Shown here: positions 1-6,295 of the stretch, in pieces
Position numbering within the stretch: position 1 is the stretch's first letter
Layout of the letters: each line of letters starts with the position of its first letter
Assembly (NCBI GenBank): GCA_036565725.1
Contig: DATCXQ010000010.1
Coordinates: 1-8,650, forward strand
Direction: 5' to 3'
Length of the DNA: 8,650 bases
From: JAJVID01 sp036565725
GTDB taxonomy: Bacteria > Acidobacteriota > Blastocatellia > RBC074
Translations under genes and position numbers: made by a program
The notes under the pieces: model-generated
Database searches by the model: none
The model's input: only the letters and a program-made list of their open reading frames with translations
What the model was told of the DNA's origin: nothing

Positions 1-414
1 CATAGGCTATTTCATGATTTCGCCCTGGCGCCCATCAAGTGAAAGTGGCCGCTTGCTGCGGCCCGGGCCTGCGTTATAACTCCGGGAGAACAGTGGCGCG
101 GACTAATGGCCTTTGAAAATTGAAAATTAAATGCAACCACGCAATTCAATGTAGGGGCAGACCTGTGTGTCTGCCCCGGCGCCGAGGTTCCCAAATCCGT
201 GGCAGACACACAGGTCTGCCCCTACGTTGTTGCAATTAATTCTCAAAGACCATTAGTCCGCGCCACGGTCAAGATCGATTCCATCCATTTCTTAACCGTG
301 GATTTGGGTAAACAACTCGCGCCACAGCCCCGTACACGCACTCGCAAACCGCTCTAAGCGGAATGGCGATGCGGCCCAATGTTACGCATCGAAGAACCCA
401 GAGGAGCGCTGCCT
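1..414. other. 414-bp left-edge region without a convincing gene
   Basis: No reading frame here looks like a real gene. The first bases could be the 3' end of an upstream plus-strand gene: one frame stays open to a TGA at 40-42 and another to a TAA at 77-79. Neither tail is recognisable, so I do not annotate one. Bases 93-266 form a large palindromic element, listed separately. Between that element and the ATG at 415 there is a small hairpin CCGCT-CTA-AGCGG near 350-362. I see no clear -35/-10 pair for the downstream gene. The last 8 bp of the palindromic element, CGCGCCAC (259-266), recur at 318-325. Confidence 0.5.
93..266. repeat. 174-bp nested palindromic (MITE/REP-like) element
   Basis: The outer arms 93-121 and 238-266 are inverted repeats matching at 27 of 29 positions. 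The inner arms 151-175 and 201-225 are a perfect 25-bp inverted repeat around a 25-bp centre. Each inner arm is itself a hairpin: GGGGCAGAC-CTGTGT-GTCTGCCCC at 154-177 and GGCAGAC-ACACAG-GTCTGCC at 201-220. The left half carries extra AT-rich bases (122-150) missing from the right half. No transposase is encoded and I see no clear target-site duplication. The structure fits a non-autonomous mobile or REP-like palindrome; the mobility is inferred, the symmetry is directly visible. Confidence 0.8.
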
Positions 415-900
415 ATGAAAACTTCCCTAACCATGATCGCTTTCGCCTTCTTTCTTATGACCGCCGCGGCGGTCGCCGACAGCCAGGGGAAGGTTCAACC
501 TGATCCCACTGACCCCAAAAAAGCCTGTCGGGGTTTCAAACCTCACGAGCTTTGCTTTGATAGACCCAGGGACGGAGTGGCCCGCGTGGAGTATCTGTCG
601 GAGCCCTTCTACGCGGTCATTCTGAAGACTACGGAGCCCTGTATGATAACGGAGGAAGAACGTCTCCAGGCCCAGGCGCTGTTCCCTCGAAGCAAGGTCT
701 TTTCCATGAGGTTCCAGTGTAACGATAATATCGAGGAGAACATCGCCTATACCAACGTCGACTCCAAGTTCGGTTTCCTCGCCGTCTACGCCGGAACTAC
801 ACTGGAGGAAGCCAAGAAACGGCTGGCCGAGGTCAACGCCACGGGACGATTCCCCGGCGCTAACATCCGAAAAATGCAGGCAAAGCTGGTGTATACCTAA
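415..900 (+). CDS. Exported small protein with a possible SPOR-like C-terminus
   Basis: This 161-residue protein starts with a typical Sec signal peptide: MKTS, a hydrophobic stretch about 5-20, and AVA before D22 as a likely cleavage site, so it should be exported. I chose the ATG at 415 because GAGGAG (401-406) sits 8 bp upstream; an in-frame ATG at 379 would put 12 extra residues before the signal peptide. The mature part has four cysteines (38, 47, 76, 102), which could form disulfides. Residues about 64-159 (PFYAVILKT, then FLAVYAGTTLEEAKKRLAEV, then GRFPGANIRKM) recall SPOR domains, which bind denuded peptidoglycan, but the match is by eye and weak. The next gene starts 7 bp downstream, so the two are probably cotranscribed. 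Function is unknown. Confidence 0.75.
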   Translation: MKTSLTMIAFAFFLMTAAAVADSQGKVQPDPTDPKKACRGFKPHELCFDRPRDGVARVEYLSEPFYAVILKTTEPCMITEEERLQAQALFPRSKVFSMRFQCNDNIEENIAYTNVDSKFGFLAVYAGTTLEEAKKRLAEVNATGRFPGANIRKMQAKLVYT

Positions 901-907
901 AAACCTT

Positions 908-1297
908 ATGAACAAACGTCCACACTCAGTCACGGCCATCGGTTGTATATTCATAGTAGCCGGAGTCATCGGACTCGCATACCACGGCGCCGAGTTCAAG
1001 GCGCAGCGCCATTTTGACTATGACAGTGTCTGGGTGCTACTCGTCCGAGTTCTTGCGATACTTGGCGGAGTGTTTTTGCTCCGCGGCAGTGACTGGGCTC
1101 GCTGGTTTTTGCTCATTTGGATCGCATACCACGTCATTCTCAGCGCGTTTCACTCGGTATTTGAGTTGATAACGCACAGTTTGCTGTTTGCGGTCATTGC
1201 ATATTTTCTCTATCGCCCGCGAGTGTCGGCGTATTTTCGGGATATGAGAGCGGGAACTGCGCATCAGCCAAGGAAAGATGACACACCAATAGCCTAA
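908..1297 (+). CDS. Four-helix integral membrane protein, unknown function
   Basis: This 129-residue protein appears to have four membrane-spanning segments at about residues 8-27, 41-60, 64-82 and 86-103. A charged, proline-containing cytoplasmic-type tail follows (RDMRAG to the end). The opening KRPHSVTAIGCIFIVAGVIGL resembles small uncharacterised membrane proteins found in many environmental bacteria; I cannot assign a family with confidence. No Shine-Dalgarno sequence is evident before the ATG. The start lies 7 bp after the stop of the exported four-cysteine protein, so it may be translated by reinitiation from that gene. The pair may therefore act together in the envelope, which is inference from position only. 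Confidence 0.7.
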   Translation: MNKRPHSVTAIGCIFIVAGVIGLAYHGAEFKAQRHFDYDSVWVLLVRVLAILGGVFLLRGSDWARWFLLIWIAYHVILSAFHSVFELITHSLLFAVIAYFLYRPRVSAYFRDMRAGTAHQPRKDDTPIA

Positions 1298-1330
1298 TCA
1301 GACGTTAGTGTGAGGCCTCTGTTCAATTTC

Positions 1331-1360
1331 CTAACCGCGCCTTCCGCAATCGGAGGTTAG
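1331..1360 (+). promoter_or_regulatory. Hairpin that could mask the ribosome binding site
   Basis: CTTCCG (1341-1346) can pair with CGGAGG (1351-1356) across a CAAT loop, with one G-U pair. CTAA (1331-1334) can pair with TTAG (1357-1360) to close the structure over a 6-nt bulge. The paired CGGAGG includes the strong Shine-Dalgarno sequence of the ModA-like gene at 1364. If it folds, it would limit translation initiation. A second weaker purine run, AGAGG at 1359-1363, stays close to the ATG. The fold is short and read by eye. Confidence 0.3.
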
Positions 1361-1363
1361 AGG

Positions 1364-2137
1364 ATGAATCTGGCGATTTCTGTGATAACAGGGCTCGGGT
1401 TTATAGCTTTGTTTTTTGGTCAAAAAGACCCTGCAAATGCCCCCGTGATCAAAGTCTGGACTGCAAGGGCGATCGCGACCGTGCTAGCCGAGGTCGGCCC
1501 TCAATTCGAGCGCACGACGGGCTACAAGCTCGCTGTCTCTAGCGATCTCCCTACCGGGTTTGCGCGTCGCGCCAACGCCGGCGAACCGTTCGATGTCTTG
1601 ATCAGCGGGTCAGCTCCCGTTGATGAGTGGATCAAAGATGGCAAGATAATTGCGGAGACACGCGCCGACATTGCGCGTTCGGGTATCGGCGTGGAAGTAC
1701 GCTCGGGCGCGCGCAAGCCAGATGTCAGTTCGGTTGAAGCGTTCAAGCGCGCGCTGCTCGAGGCGAAGTCGATCGCCTACCTGAGAGTTGGGAGCGGCGT
1801 CTATTTGGCTGGCATGCTTGAGCGCCTCGGTGTCGCCGAGGCCATCAAGTCGAAGGTGACGCGGCCCGAATCCGACATTGTTTCCGAGCTTGTCGCCAAG
1901 GGCGAGGTCGAGCTAGGCATAGTCGTCATCACTCAGATTCTGACGACTCCCGGCGTCGAGCTTGTTGGCCCACTCCCGCCGGATATACAGTCATATGTCA
2001 CTTTTACAGCTGGAATCAGCGCCAACTCAAAAGCGTCGGAGGCTGCCGGGCGCTTGATCAAGTTCCTCACCGGGCCGACCGCCACTCCAATTATCAAGGC
2101 TCAAGGTATGGAGCCTTTGGGAAGCGTCTCAAAATGA
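1364..2137 (+). CDS. Orphan ModA-like periplasmic substrate-binding protein
   Basis: This 257-residue protein resembles type 2 periplasmic binding proteins of the molybdate/extracellular solute-binding group. It has an N-terminal hydrophobic signal or anchor (4-18), then IKVWTARAIATVLAEVGPQF, TTGYKL, a GEPFDVLISGSAPVDEWI stretch (73-90) matching the ModA pattern of G-x-P-x-D-V-x-I-S, GSGVYLAGMLERLG (143-156), and a C-terminal A..LI.FL..P.....I...GMEP pattern typical of the family. The molybdate-contacting serine regions are altered (TARAIATV where ModA usually has AASL, and VITQI where a YATDA-like motif is expected), so the ligand may differ. No permease or ATPase gene (modB, modC) is nearby. 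GGAGG at 1352-1356 supports the ATG. Its stop overlaps the next start as ATGA. Confidence 0.8.
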   Translation: MNLAISVITGLGFIALFFGQKDPANAPVIKVWTARAIATVLAEVGPQFERTTGYKLAVSSDLPTGFARRANAGEPFDVLISGSAPVDEWIKDGKIIAETRADIARSGIGVEVRSGARKPDVSSVEAFKRALLEAKSIAYLRVGSGVYLAGMLERLGVAEAIKSKVTRPESDIVSELVAKGEVELGIVVITQILTTPGVELVGPLPPDIQSYVTFTAGISANSKASEAAGRLIKFLTGPTATPIIKAQGMEPLGSVSK

Positions 2138-2646
2138 GGATCCGAATAATCGCGGGAAGCGTCGTCTCGGTAGTTGGCCTGGTTGCGCTACTCGGCTTGT
2201 GGTGGGCTGTCGCCGAAGGTCCGTTGAGAAATCCAAGCGACGCGCTTGAGGATTTTTATGAGGCCAAGGATCGCGCGGAAGATCAGCTATTGGACCCTCT
2301 TATCCTCACTGGCCGCAGCGTAGTTCCGCTCGTACTGAAGGAACTTCCCAATAAGGACATGAGGAATCGAAGATACGCCATCGGGTTCCTCGGCAATGGT
2401 CGCTACTCCGGGGCTTTGCCCAGGCTTGAAGTCATCCTAAACGATGAGTCTGAGATCTATTACTTTCGGTCGGACGCGCTAGAAGCGATTTTTCAAATCT
2501 CTCAGGCTCGCGCCAAAGAGCTGGCCCCGAACTTTATACACGGCCAAGAGTTGCTGGGGGAAGTCGCTAGAGAAATCGTCGCGGGCAAGAATCCCATCCA
2601 TTTCGAACGTTCATATTGGGACGCGTTTTGGCGCGTCCACGATTGA
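2134..2646 (+). CDS. Membrane-anchored HEAT-repeat-like protein
   Basis: The start overlaps the ModA-like gene as ATGA, which implies translational coupling. The 170-residue product has one strong hydrophobic segment at about residues 4-26, either an uncleaved anchor or a signal peptide. The soluble part contains helical pairs that look like HEAT repeats: SVVPLVLKELPNKDMRNRRYAIGFLGN (62-88), then ALPRLEVILNDESEIYYFRSDALEAIFQI (94-122). Such repeats normally make a protein-binding scaffold. No catalytic motif is visible. A GC-rich hairpin, GGACGCG-TTTTGG-CGCGTCC (2619-2638), lies in the last codons but has no T-run after it. Coupling to a binding protein suggests the two work together outside or at the inner membrane, which is inference. 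Confidence 0.7.
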   Translation: MRIRIIAGSVVSVVGLVALLGLWWAVAEGPLRNPSDALEDFYEAKDRAEDQLLDPLILTGRSVVPLVLKELPNKDMRNRRYAIGFLGNGRYSGALPRLEVILNDESEIYYFRSDALEAIFQISQARAKELAPNFIHGQELLGEVAREIVAGKNPIHFERSYWDAFWRVHD

Positions 2647-2663
2647 AAGAATAGGAGACGGGT

Positions 2664-2857
2664 GTGGAAACAATTCGCCCAAACACCAAGGTCATGACGC
2701 TCCATGACGAGCGGGGACAATGGAAGACGCCGGATGTCTTTCCGGGTTTGAATCTCTTGATGATCTGCTTTTAGCCTTGCCGGACAAGGTCATAACCCCC
2801 GCCGAGAAACGAGTGGAGATACGACGCGCGAAATTGAGGGAGTTATTTGGGGAATGA
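2664..2857 (+). pseudogene. Possible small protein split between two frames
   Basis: Just after the HEAT-like gene, AGGAG (2653-2657) precedes a GTG at 2664 that opens a 36-codon frame ending with TAG at 2772-2774. The -1 frame, open from 2708 to a TGA at 2855-2857, encodes a plausible soluble, charged helical tail (ESLDDLLLALPDKV, then AEKRVEIRRAKLRELFGE). Joining the two at GGGTTTG (2744-2750) would give a 64-residue protein. This heptamer fits the X XXY YYZ pattern of -1 slippery sites in the correct phase. The tail frame has its own ATG at 2720 but no well-spaced ribosome binding site. It could be a decayed gene, a sequencing error, a programmed frameshift or chance. I recognise no family. 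Confidence 0.3.
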
Positions 2858-2869
2858 CGGACGCCGCGC

Positions 2870-3382
2870 TTATTGATTCGACGAAGTGTGATCGTGAACG
2901 ATCTTCCACCCCTGCTTGAAGCGGCGGAAGATGAGCGTGTACTGTCCGCCGGGTTTCTTGCCGTCAGACATCGTCAATTCCCAGCGCCCGCGCACGACGG
3001 CCGAGTTCGGCCCAAGCTGTTGAATGTCGAGGTCGGAGAACTCCAGTTTGCCCATCTCCTTGCCTTCGGCCTGGTAGGTTTTGCGGTAACGCTCGATAGT
3101 CGCGTCCCAGCCAGATAATTTGCGGCCCCCGGAGAAAAACGTCAGATCGGGCGAACGCCAATACCCGTCCATGAAATCTTCCAGCTTGCCGCCGTTCCAG
3201 GCGGCGACCTGGGCGTCGAGAACGGCGCGGATTTCGGCGGCGGCGGATTTCGACGGGCCGGGCTTGCCCTGTTTCGCGGCCTGTTTCGGCTGGGCCTCTT
3301 GCGCGCCTTTCTGCGCAATTTGCCCCAACGCGACCGGCGCGATCAGGATCGTCAGGAAGAGTGATAAAAATTTGTGTTTCAT
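2870..3382 (-). CDS. Exported SnoaL/DUF4440-like (NTF2-fold) protein
   Basis: This 170-residue minus-strand protein starts with a signal peptide (MKHKFLSLFLTILIAPVALG, then Q21). An Ala/Gln/Lys-rich linker spans about 22-47. The domain at about 48-167 has the NTF2-like/DUF4440 pattern: AEIRAVLDAQVAAWNGGKLEDFMDGYW, a GWDATIERYRKTY helix, and the typical ending GQYTLIFRRFKQGWKIVHDHTS. Such domains are often small-ligand pockets or orphan enzymes; the substrate is unknown and the fold gives no specific reaction. AGGGGAG (complement of 3389-3395) lies 6 bp before the ATG and supports the start. The gene diverges from the PBP gene, sharing a 69-bp control region. Open frames on the opposite strand here lack ribosome sites and family features, so I treat them as shadows. 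Confidence 0.85.
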   Translation of the reverse strand: MKHKFLSLFLTILIAPVALGQIAQKGAQEAQPKQAAKQGKPGPSKSAAAEIRAVLDAQVAAWNGGKLEDFMDGYWRSPDLTFFSGGRKLSGWDATIERYRKTYQAEGKEMGKLEFSDLDIQQLGPNSAVVRGRWELTMSDGKKPGGQYTLIFRRFKQGWKIVHDHTSSNQ

Positions 3383-3400
3383 GCTTATCTCCCCTTACGG

Positions 3401-3436
3401 GTCTTTTGAGACTTATGCGTCTTATAAGTCTTTTGG
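3401..3436. repeat. Four 9-bp tandem repeats in the divergent promoter region
   Basis: Four consecutive nonamers start at 3401, 3410, 3419 and 3428: GTCTTTTGA, GACTTATGC, GTCTTATAA and GTCTTTTGG, consensus about GTCTTATGA. A weak fifth unit may precede them at 3392-3400 (CCCTTACGG). The second unit and the third-fourth junction also create an 8-bp inverted repeat, AGACTTAT (3409-3416) and ATAAGTCT (3424-3431), that could be an operator. The array abuts the PBP -10 box directly and lies upstream of the divergent SnoaL-like gene, so it could affect either promoter. Confidence 0.7.
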
Positions 3437-3451
3437 TATAATTGGCGCGCT
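3434..3451 (+). promoter_or_regulatory. Extended -10 promoter for the PBP gene, near-leaderless
   Basis: TGG-TATAAT at 3434-3442 is a perfect extended -10 element. No good -35 hexamer sits 16-18 bp upstream, where the tandem repeats lie, which fits an extended -10 promoter. Transcription would be expected to begin around 3449-3452, while the ATG is at 3452, leaving a 5' leader of about 0-3 nt. The bases between (TGG CGCGCT) contain no Shine-Dalgarno sequence. Confidence 0.7.
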
Positions 3452-6046
3452 ATGTCCGACAACTACTTCTTGACTCCGGATCAAGGGCCGAACGGCTCCG
3501 ACAAAAAGTCCCCCTTAGTGGCGTTGCCAGATAAACTAACAGAAAAGTTGGCGAAGTTGGAAGATTTCTTCCGCGTCTCGACGACCTTGGCGCTGGTGTG
3601 TCTGGCTATGATCGCTGGCGGGATGACCGGCCTGGTGTTTACTTATCATATGAGCCTTTCAGATTACGCGGTCGACGTGGACGGGCTGGCCAATTACAAG
3701 CCTAACGAGGTCACGAGGGTTTTCGCGGACGACGGCAAGACTCCGATCGGCGAGCTGGCGCTCGAACGGCGCTTTCCGCTCGAATATAAGGAGATTCCCG
3801 AGCAGATGAAGCAGGCGATCCTGGCCATCGAGGACACGCGGTTTTACGATCACCTGGGAATCGACCCGGTGCGGCTGGTCGGCGCGGTGGTGGAGAGCGT
3901 TTTGCGTAACCGGCGCGCTCGCGGCACCTCGACGTTGACTCAGCAACTCGCGCGCGGCCTTTTCCTGACCAACGAGAGGACACAGAGGACTCCGACGCGC
4001 AAGCTCAAAGAGGCGCTCTATGCGTTGCAGATAGAGCGCGTCTATACGAAAGAACAGATCATAACGCTTTACTGCAACCAGATTTTTCTGGGCGGAGGCG
4101 CGTACGGGTTCGAGGCCGCGGCCAATTATTATTTCTCCAAACACCTTAAAGAACTGACCCTGGAGCAATACGCGCTGCTGGCGGCGCTGCCGAAAGGGCC
4201 GCAGCAGTTCTCGCCGATCAATAATCCGAAGGCGGCCAAAGATCGCCGCAATCTGGTGTTGCAATTAATGGCCGACGCCGGATTCGTCTCCGAGGAAGAG
4301 GCGGAGGCAGCCAAAGCCAAGCCGATCGCCCTACAGGTTGAAGACCCGCGCGGCAAGAACGACCGTTCGCCTTACGCCTATTTCGTCGAAGAGGTGCGCC
4401 AGGAATTGCAGCGCATCATGGTCGATGACCATGAGTCGGACGCGATGGACATTTACAAGGCGGGGCTGAGCGTCTACACGACGCTCGACGCGCAGGCGCA
4501 GAAATGGGCCGTGGACGCCGTCCGCAAAGGCGCGCGGATGTACGAGCGACGCCATGGTTGGAGAGTCAAATTCGACAACGTGCTCGAAGAAGGAGGCGGC
4601 TCGATCGAAGATTATCGCGATCCTTCGTGGATCGCCGTGCCGGAAGCCGGCGATATCATGACCGGCATGATCAGGGAAGTGAGCGAGCGCGGCGCGCAGG
4701 TGTCCTTCGGGTCTTATTCGGCCTTCATCACGGCCGAGCATACCGAGGCGCTGGGCAAGCCGCCCTCGAAGATTTTCAAACGCGGCGACCTGGCGCAGTT
4801 CAAGATCGAGTCTGTAGACCGGGCGAAGAGGATTTTGTCGGCCACGCTGGACCCCGAGCCGGACGTTCAGGCCGCGCTAGTGCTGCTGGATGCTAAAACC
4901 GGCGAGATCAAGGCAATGGTCGGCGGTTATAACTTCGCCACCAGCAAGTTCAATCACGCTACGCAGGCCAACCGCCAAACCGGTTCGGCCTTCAAGCCCT
5001 TCATTTACGCGACGGCGATAGAGCAGGGCCTCAGACCCGACGACATTGTCGACGACTCGCCGTTCCAGCGCGGCAGCTGGGCGCCGCACAATTACGACGA
5101 TGACTTCATGGGCGCGATGCCTTTGCGAAAGGCGCTGGCGCTTTCGCGCAACATCCCCGCGGTGCGCGTGTTGGACGAGGTCGGCGTGCAAAACGCCGCC
5201 AGTCTGGTCAAGCGATTGGGACTGCCCAATCCGATGGCGCCGTTCCTGCCTTCGGCGCTCGGCGCGACCGAAGAGCCGCTGCTGGCTATGGTCTCGGCCT
5301 ATTCCGCTTTCCCGAACGGCGGCATGCGCATCGAGCCGGCTCGCATACGTAAGGTGGTAGATCGCTACGGCAGAGTGCTCGAGCAGGCCCCGCCCAAGTC
5401 GTACAAGGTCCTCTCCGAATACGTGGCCGCGCAGATGGTCGACATGATGCGCGGCGCGGTGCAGTACGGAACGGCGACGGCGGCCGGCTCAATCGGTCAC
5501 GAGCTGGCGGGAAAGACGGGAACGGTCAACGAATTCACCGACGCCTGGTTCATCGGCTACACGCCGAAGGTCGTCTGCGGAGTCTGGATCGGGTACAGCG
5601 ACAGGAAGAAGCCGCTTGGCAAAGGTGAGTCTGGCGCCTCGGCGGCGCTGCCTTTCTGGATCGACTTCATGCAGAATTACCTTAAGTACAAGCCGAAAGA
5701 CAGATTCGGCAAGATCCCCGAACTGCCAGACGATCTAAGACTCGTTCAGGCGAACCGCGCGCGTGAGCACGCCAAAGAACTCGCGCGCATCGCCGCCCAA
5801 GAGGGCGACATTCTGCCAGGCTCCTTAGACGAGGCGCCGAACCTCGACCCTCTAGCGGGCAGACCTTCGACCCAATATAAAGCGCCGGCGACGGTGGTCA
5901 AACCGGCGCCGCCCATCCGCGAAGAGCGGATCGAAACCCCGCGGCCTGAGCAGCCGAAGATAATCAGACCGACGGTTGAAACTAAACCTCAGACGCAGGA
6001 GGAGCCTGCCAGGAAAGGCAAGAAGGGGAAAGCCGGGAACCCGTGA
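3452..6046 (+). CDS. Class A penicillin-binding protein (PBP1A-type)
   Basis: This bifunctional peptidoglycan synthase polymerises lipid II glycan strands and cross-links the peptides. The 864 residues comprise a cytoplasmic N-terminus (1-42) and a membrane helix (about 43-65). The GT51 transglycosylase domain (about 85-270) has AIEDTRFYDHLGID with catalytic Glu127, GTSTLTQQLARGLFL (158-172), RKLKE (183-187) and IFLGGGAYGFEAAANYYF. An OB-like insert spans about 370-465. The transpeptidase domain has all three active-site motifs: SAFK (Ser512 nucleophile), SRN (565-567) and KTG (688-690). A Pro/Glu/Lys-rich tail of about 100 residues follows (about 760-864) and is not a standard catalytic part. 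Length is normal for PBP1A. I keep the first ATG although it lacks a ribosome site, because of the promoter spacing; no better start precedes the membrane helix. Gene name ponA/mrcA would be by analogy. Confidence 0.95.
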   Translation: MSDNYFLTPDQGPNGSDKKSPLVALPDKLTEKLAKLEDFFRVSTTLALVCLAMIAGGMTGLVFTYHMSLSDYAVDVDGLANYKPNEVTRVFADDGKTPIGELALERRFPLEYKEIPEQMKQAILAIEDTRFYDHLGIDPVRLVGAVVESVLRNRRARGTSTLTQQLARGLFLTNERTQRTPTRKLKEALYALQIERVYTKEQIITLYCNQIFLGGGAYGFEAAANYYFSKHLKELTLEQYALLAALPKGPQQFSPINNPKAAKDRRNLVLQLMADAGFVSEEEAEAAKAKPIALQVEDPRGKNDRSPYAYFVEEVRQELQRIMVDDHESDAMDIYKAGLSVYTTLDAQAQKWAVDAVRKGARMYERRHGWRVKFDNVLEEGGGSIEDYRDPSWIAVPEAGDIMTGMIREVSERGAQVSFGSYSAFITAEHTEALGKPPSKIFKRGDLAQFKIESVDRAKRILSATLDPEPDVQAALVLLDAKTGEIKAMVGGYNFATSKFNHATQANRQTGSAFKPFIYATAIEQGLRPDDIVDDSPFQRGSWAPHNYDDDFMGAMPLRKALALSRNIPAVRVLDEVGVQNAASLVKRLGLPNPMAPFLPSALGATEEPLLAMVSAYSAFPNGGMRIEPARIRKVVDRYGRVLEQAPPKSYKVLSEYVAAQMVDMMRGAVQYGTATAAGSIGHELAGKTGTVNEFTDAWFIGYTPKVVCGVWIGYSDRKKPLGKGESGASAALPFWIDFMQNYLKYKPKDRFGKIPELPDDLRLVQANRAREHAKELARIAAQEGDILPGSLDEAPNLDPLAGRPSTQYKAPATVVKPAPPIREERIETPRPEQPKIIRPTVETKPQTQEEPARKGKKGKAGNP

Positions 6047-6050
6047 TGAC

Positions 6051-6079
6051 TTGACAAAGACGGCGCCCACGAAAATAAT
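6051..6079 (+). promoter_or_regulatory. Probable sigma70 promoter for purC
   Basis: TTGACA at 6051-6056 is followed after exactly 17 bp by AATAAT at 6074-6079, one base from consensus. It begins 4 bp after the PBP stop codon. It would give purC a leader of about 210 nt containing a palindromic repeat. A weaker alternative -10 (TATTAT, 6174-6179) lies nearer purC but lacks a well-spaced -35. Confidence 0.55.
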
Positions 6080-6204
6080 GCCAGACCCCACGAGCTGACC
6101 AGATCAGATCTGCGCTCGGCAATCACAAAAACATTTGGAATCTCTGCAACCTTTGTCCACCATCAGCACTATTTATTATTTGCAGCGAGCTTTTGCTTGG
6201 AGTG

Positions 6205-6279
6205 GATTCGGCGCCGCGTGCGGTAGCGGGCGGGTCTCGCGATTGAATCGACGCTCGCTACCGCACTCGGTACTGAATC
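6205..6279. repeat. Imperfect 24-bp inverted repeat in the purC leader
   Basis: The arms 6205-6228 and 6256-6279 match as inverted repeats at 20 of 24 positions, with a perfect 11-bp core GTGCGGTAGCG (6218-6228) and CGCTACCGCAC (6256-6266). The 27-bp centre contains the small palindrome CGATTGAATCG. In RNA it would make a strong stem-loop ending about 16 nt before the purC GTG codon. No T-run follows, so it is not a standard terminator. It may be an interspersed palindromic repeat or a leader control structure. Confidence 0.65.
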
Positions 6280-6295
6280 GGGGAGAGAAGCGCCA

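Noticed and set aside
12..209. Minus-strand 65-codon open frame over the palindromic element
   Set aside because: It reads straight through the repeat arms, has no family features, and I see no support for it as a gene.
151..225. 25-bp perfect inverted repeat as an intrinsic terminator
   Set aside because: There is no T-run after either arm, and it is embedded in a larger symmetric element with matching outer ends, which fits a repeat element better.
427..999. Minus-strand 190-codon open frame opposite the exported protein gene
   Set aside because: The plus-strand frame has a signal peptide and a ribosome site; the minus frame crosses two real genes and has no recognisable domains.
2619..2638. 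GC-rich 7-bp hairpin GGACGCG-TTTTGG-CGCGTCC as a terminator
   Set aside because: It lies inside the last codons of the HEAT-like gene and is not followed by a T-run, so it does not meet the intrinsic terminator pattern.
2873..3473. Plus-strand open frames of 81 and 117 codons opposite the SnoaL-like gene
   Set aside because: The minus strand gives a full signal peptide, NTF2-like motifs and a ribosome site. The plus frames are compositional shadows, and the second runs into the PBP gene.
3659..4264. Minus-strand 201-codon open frame within the PBP gene
   Set aside because: It is opposite the GT51 catalytic motifs of the PBP and is arginine-rich low-information sequence, typical of shadows in GC-rich genes.
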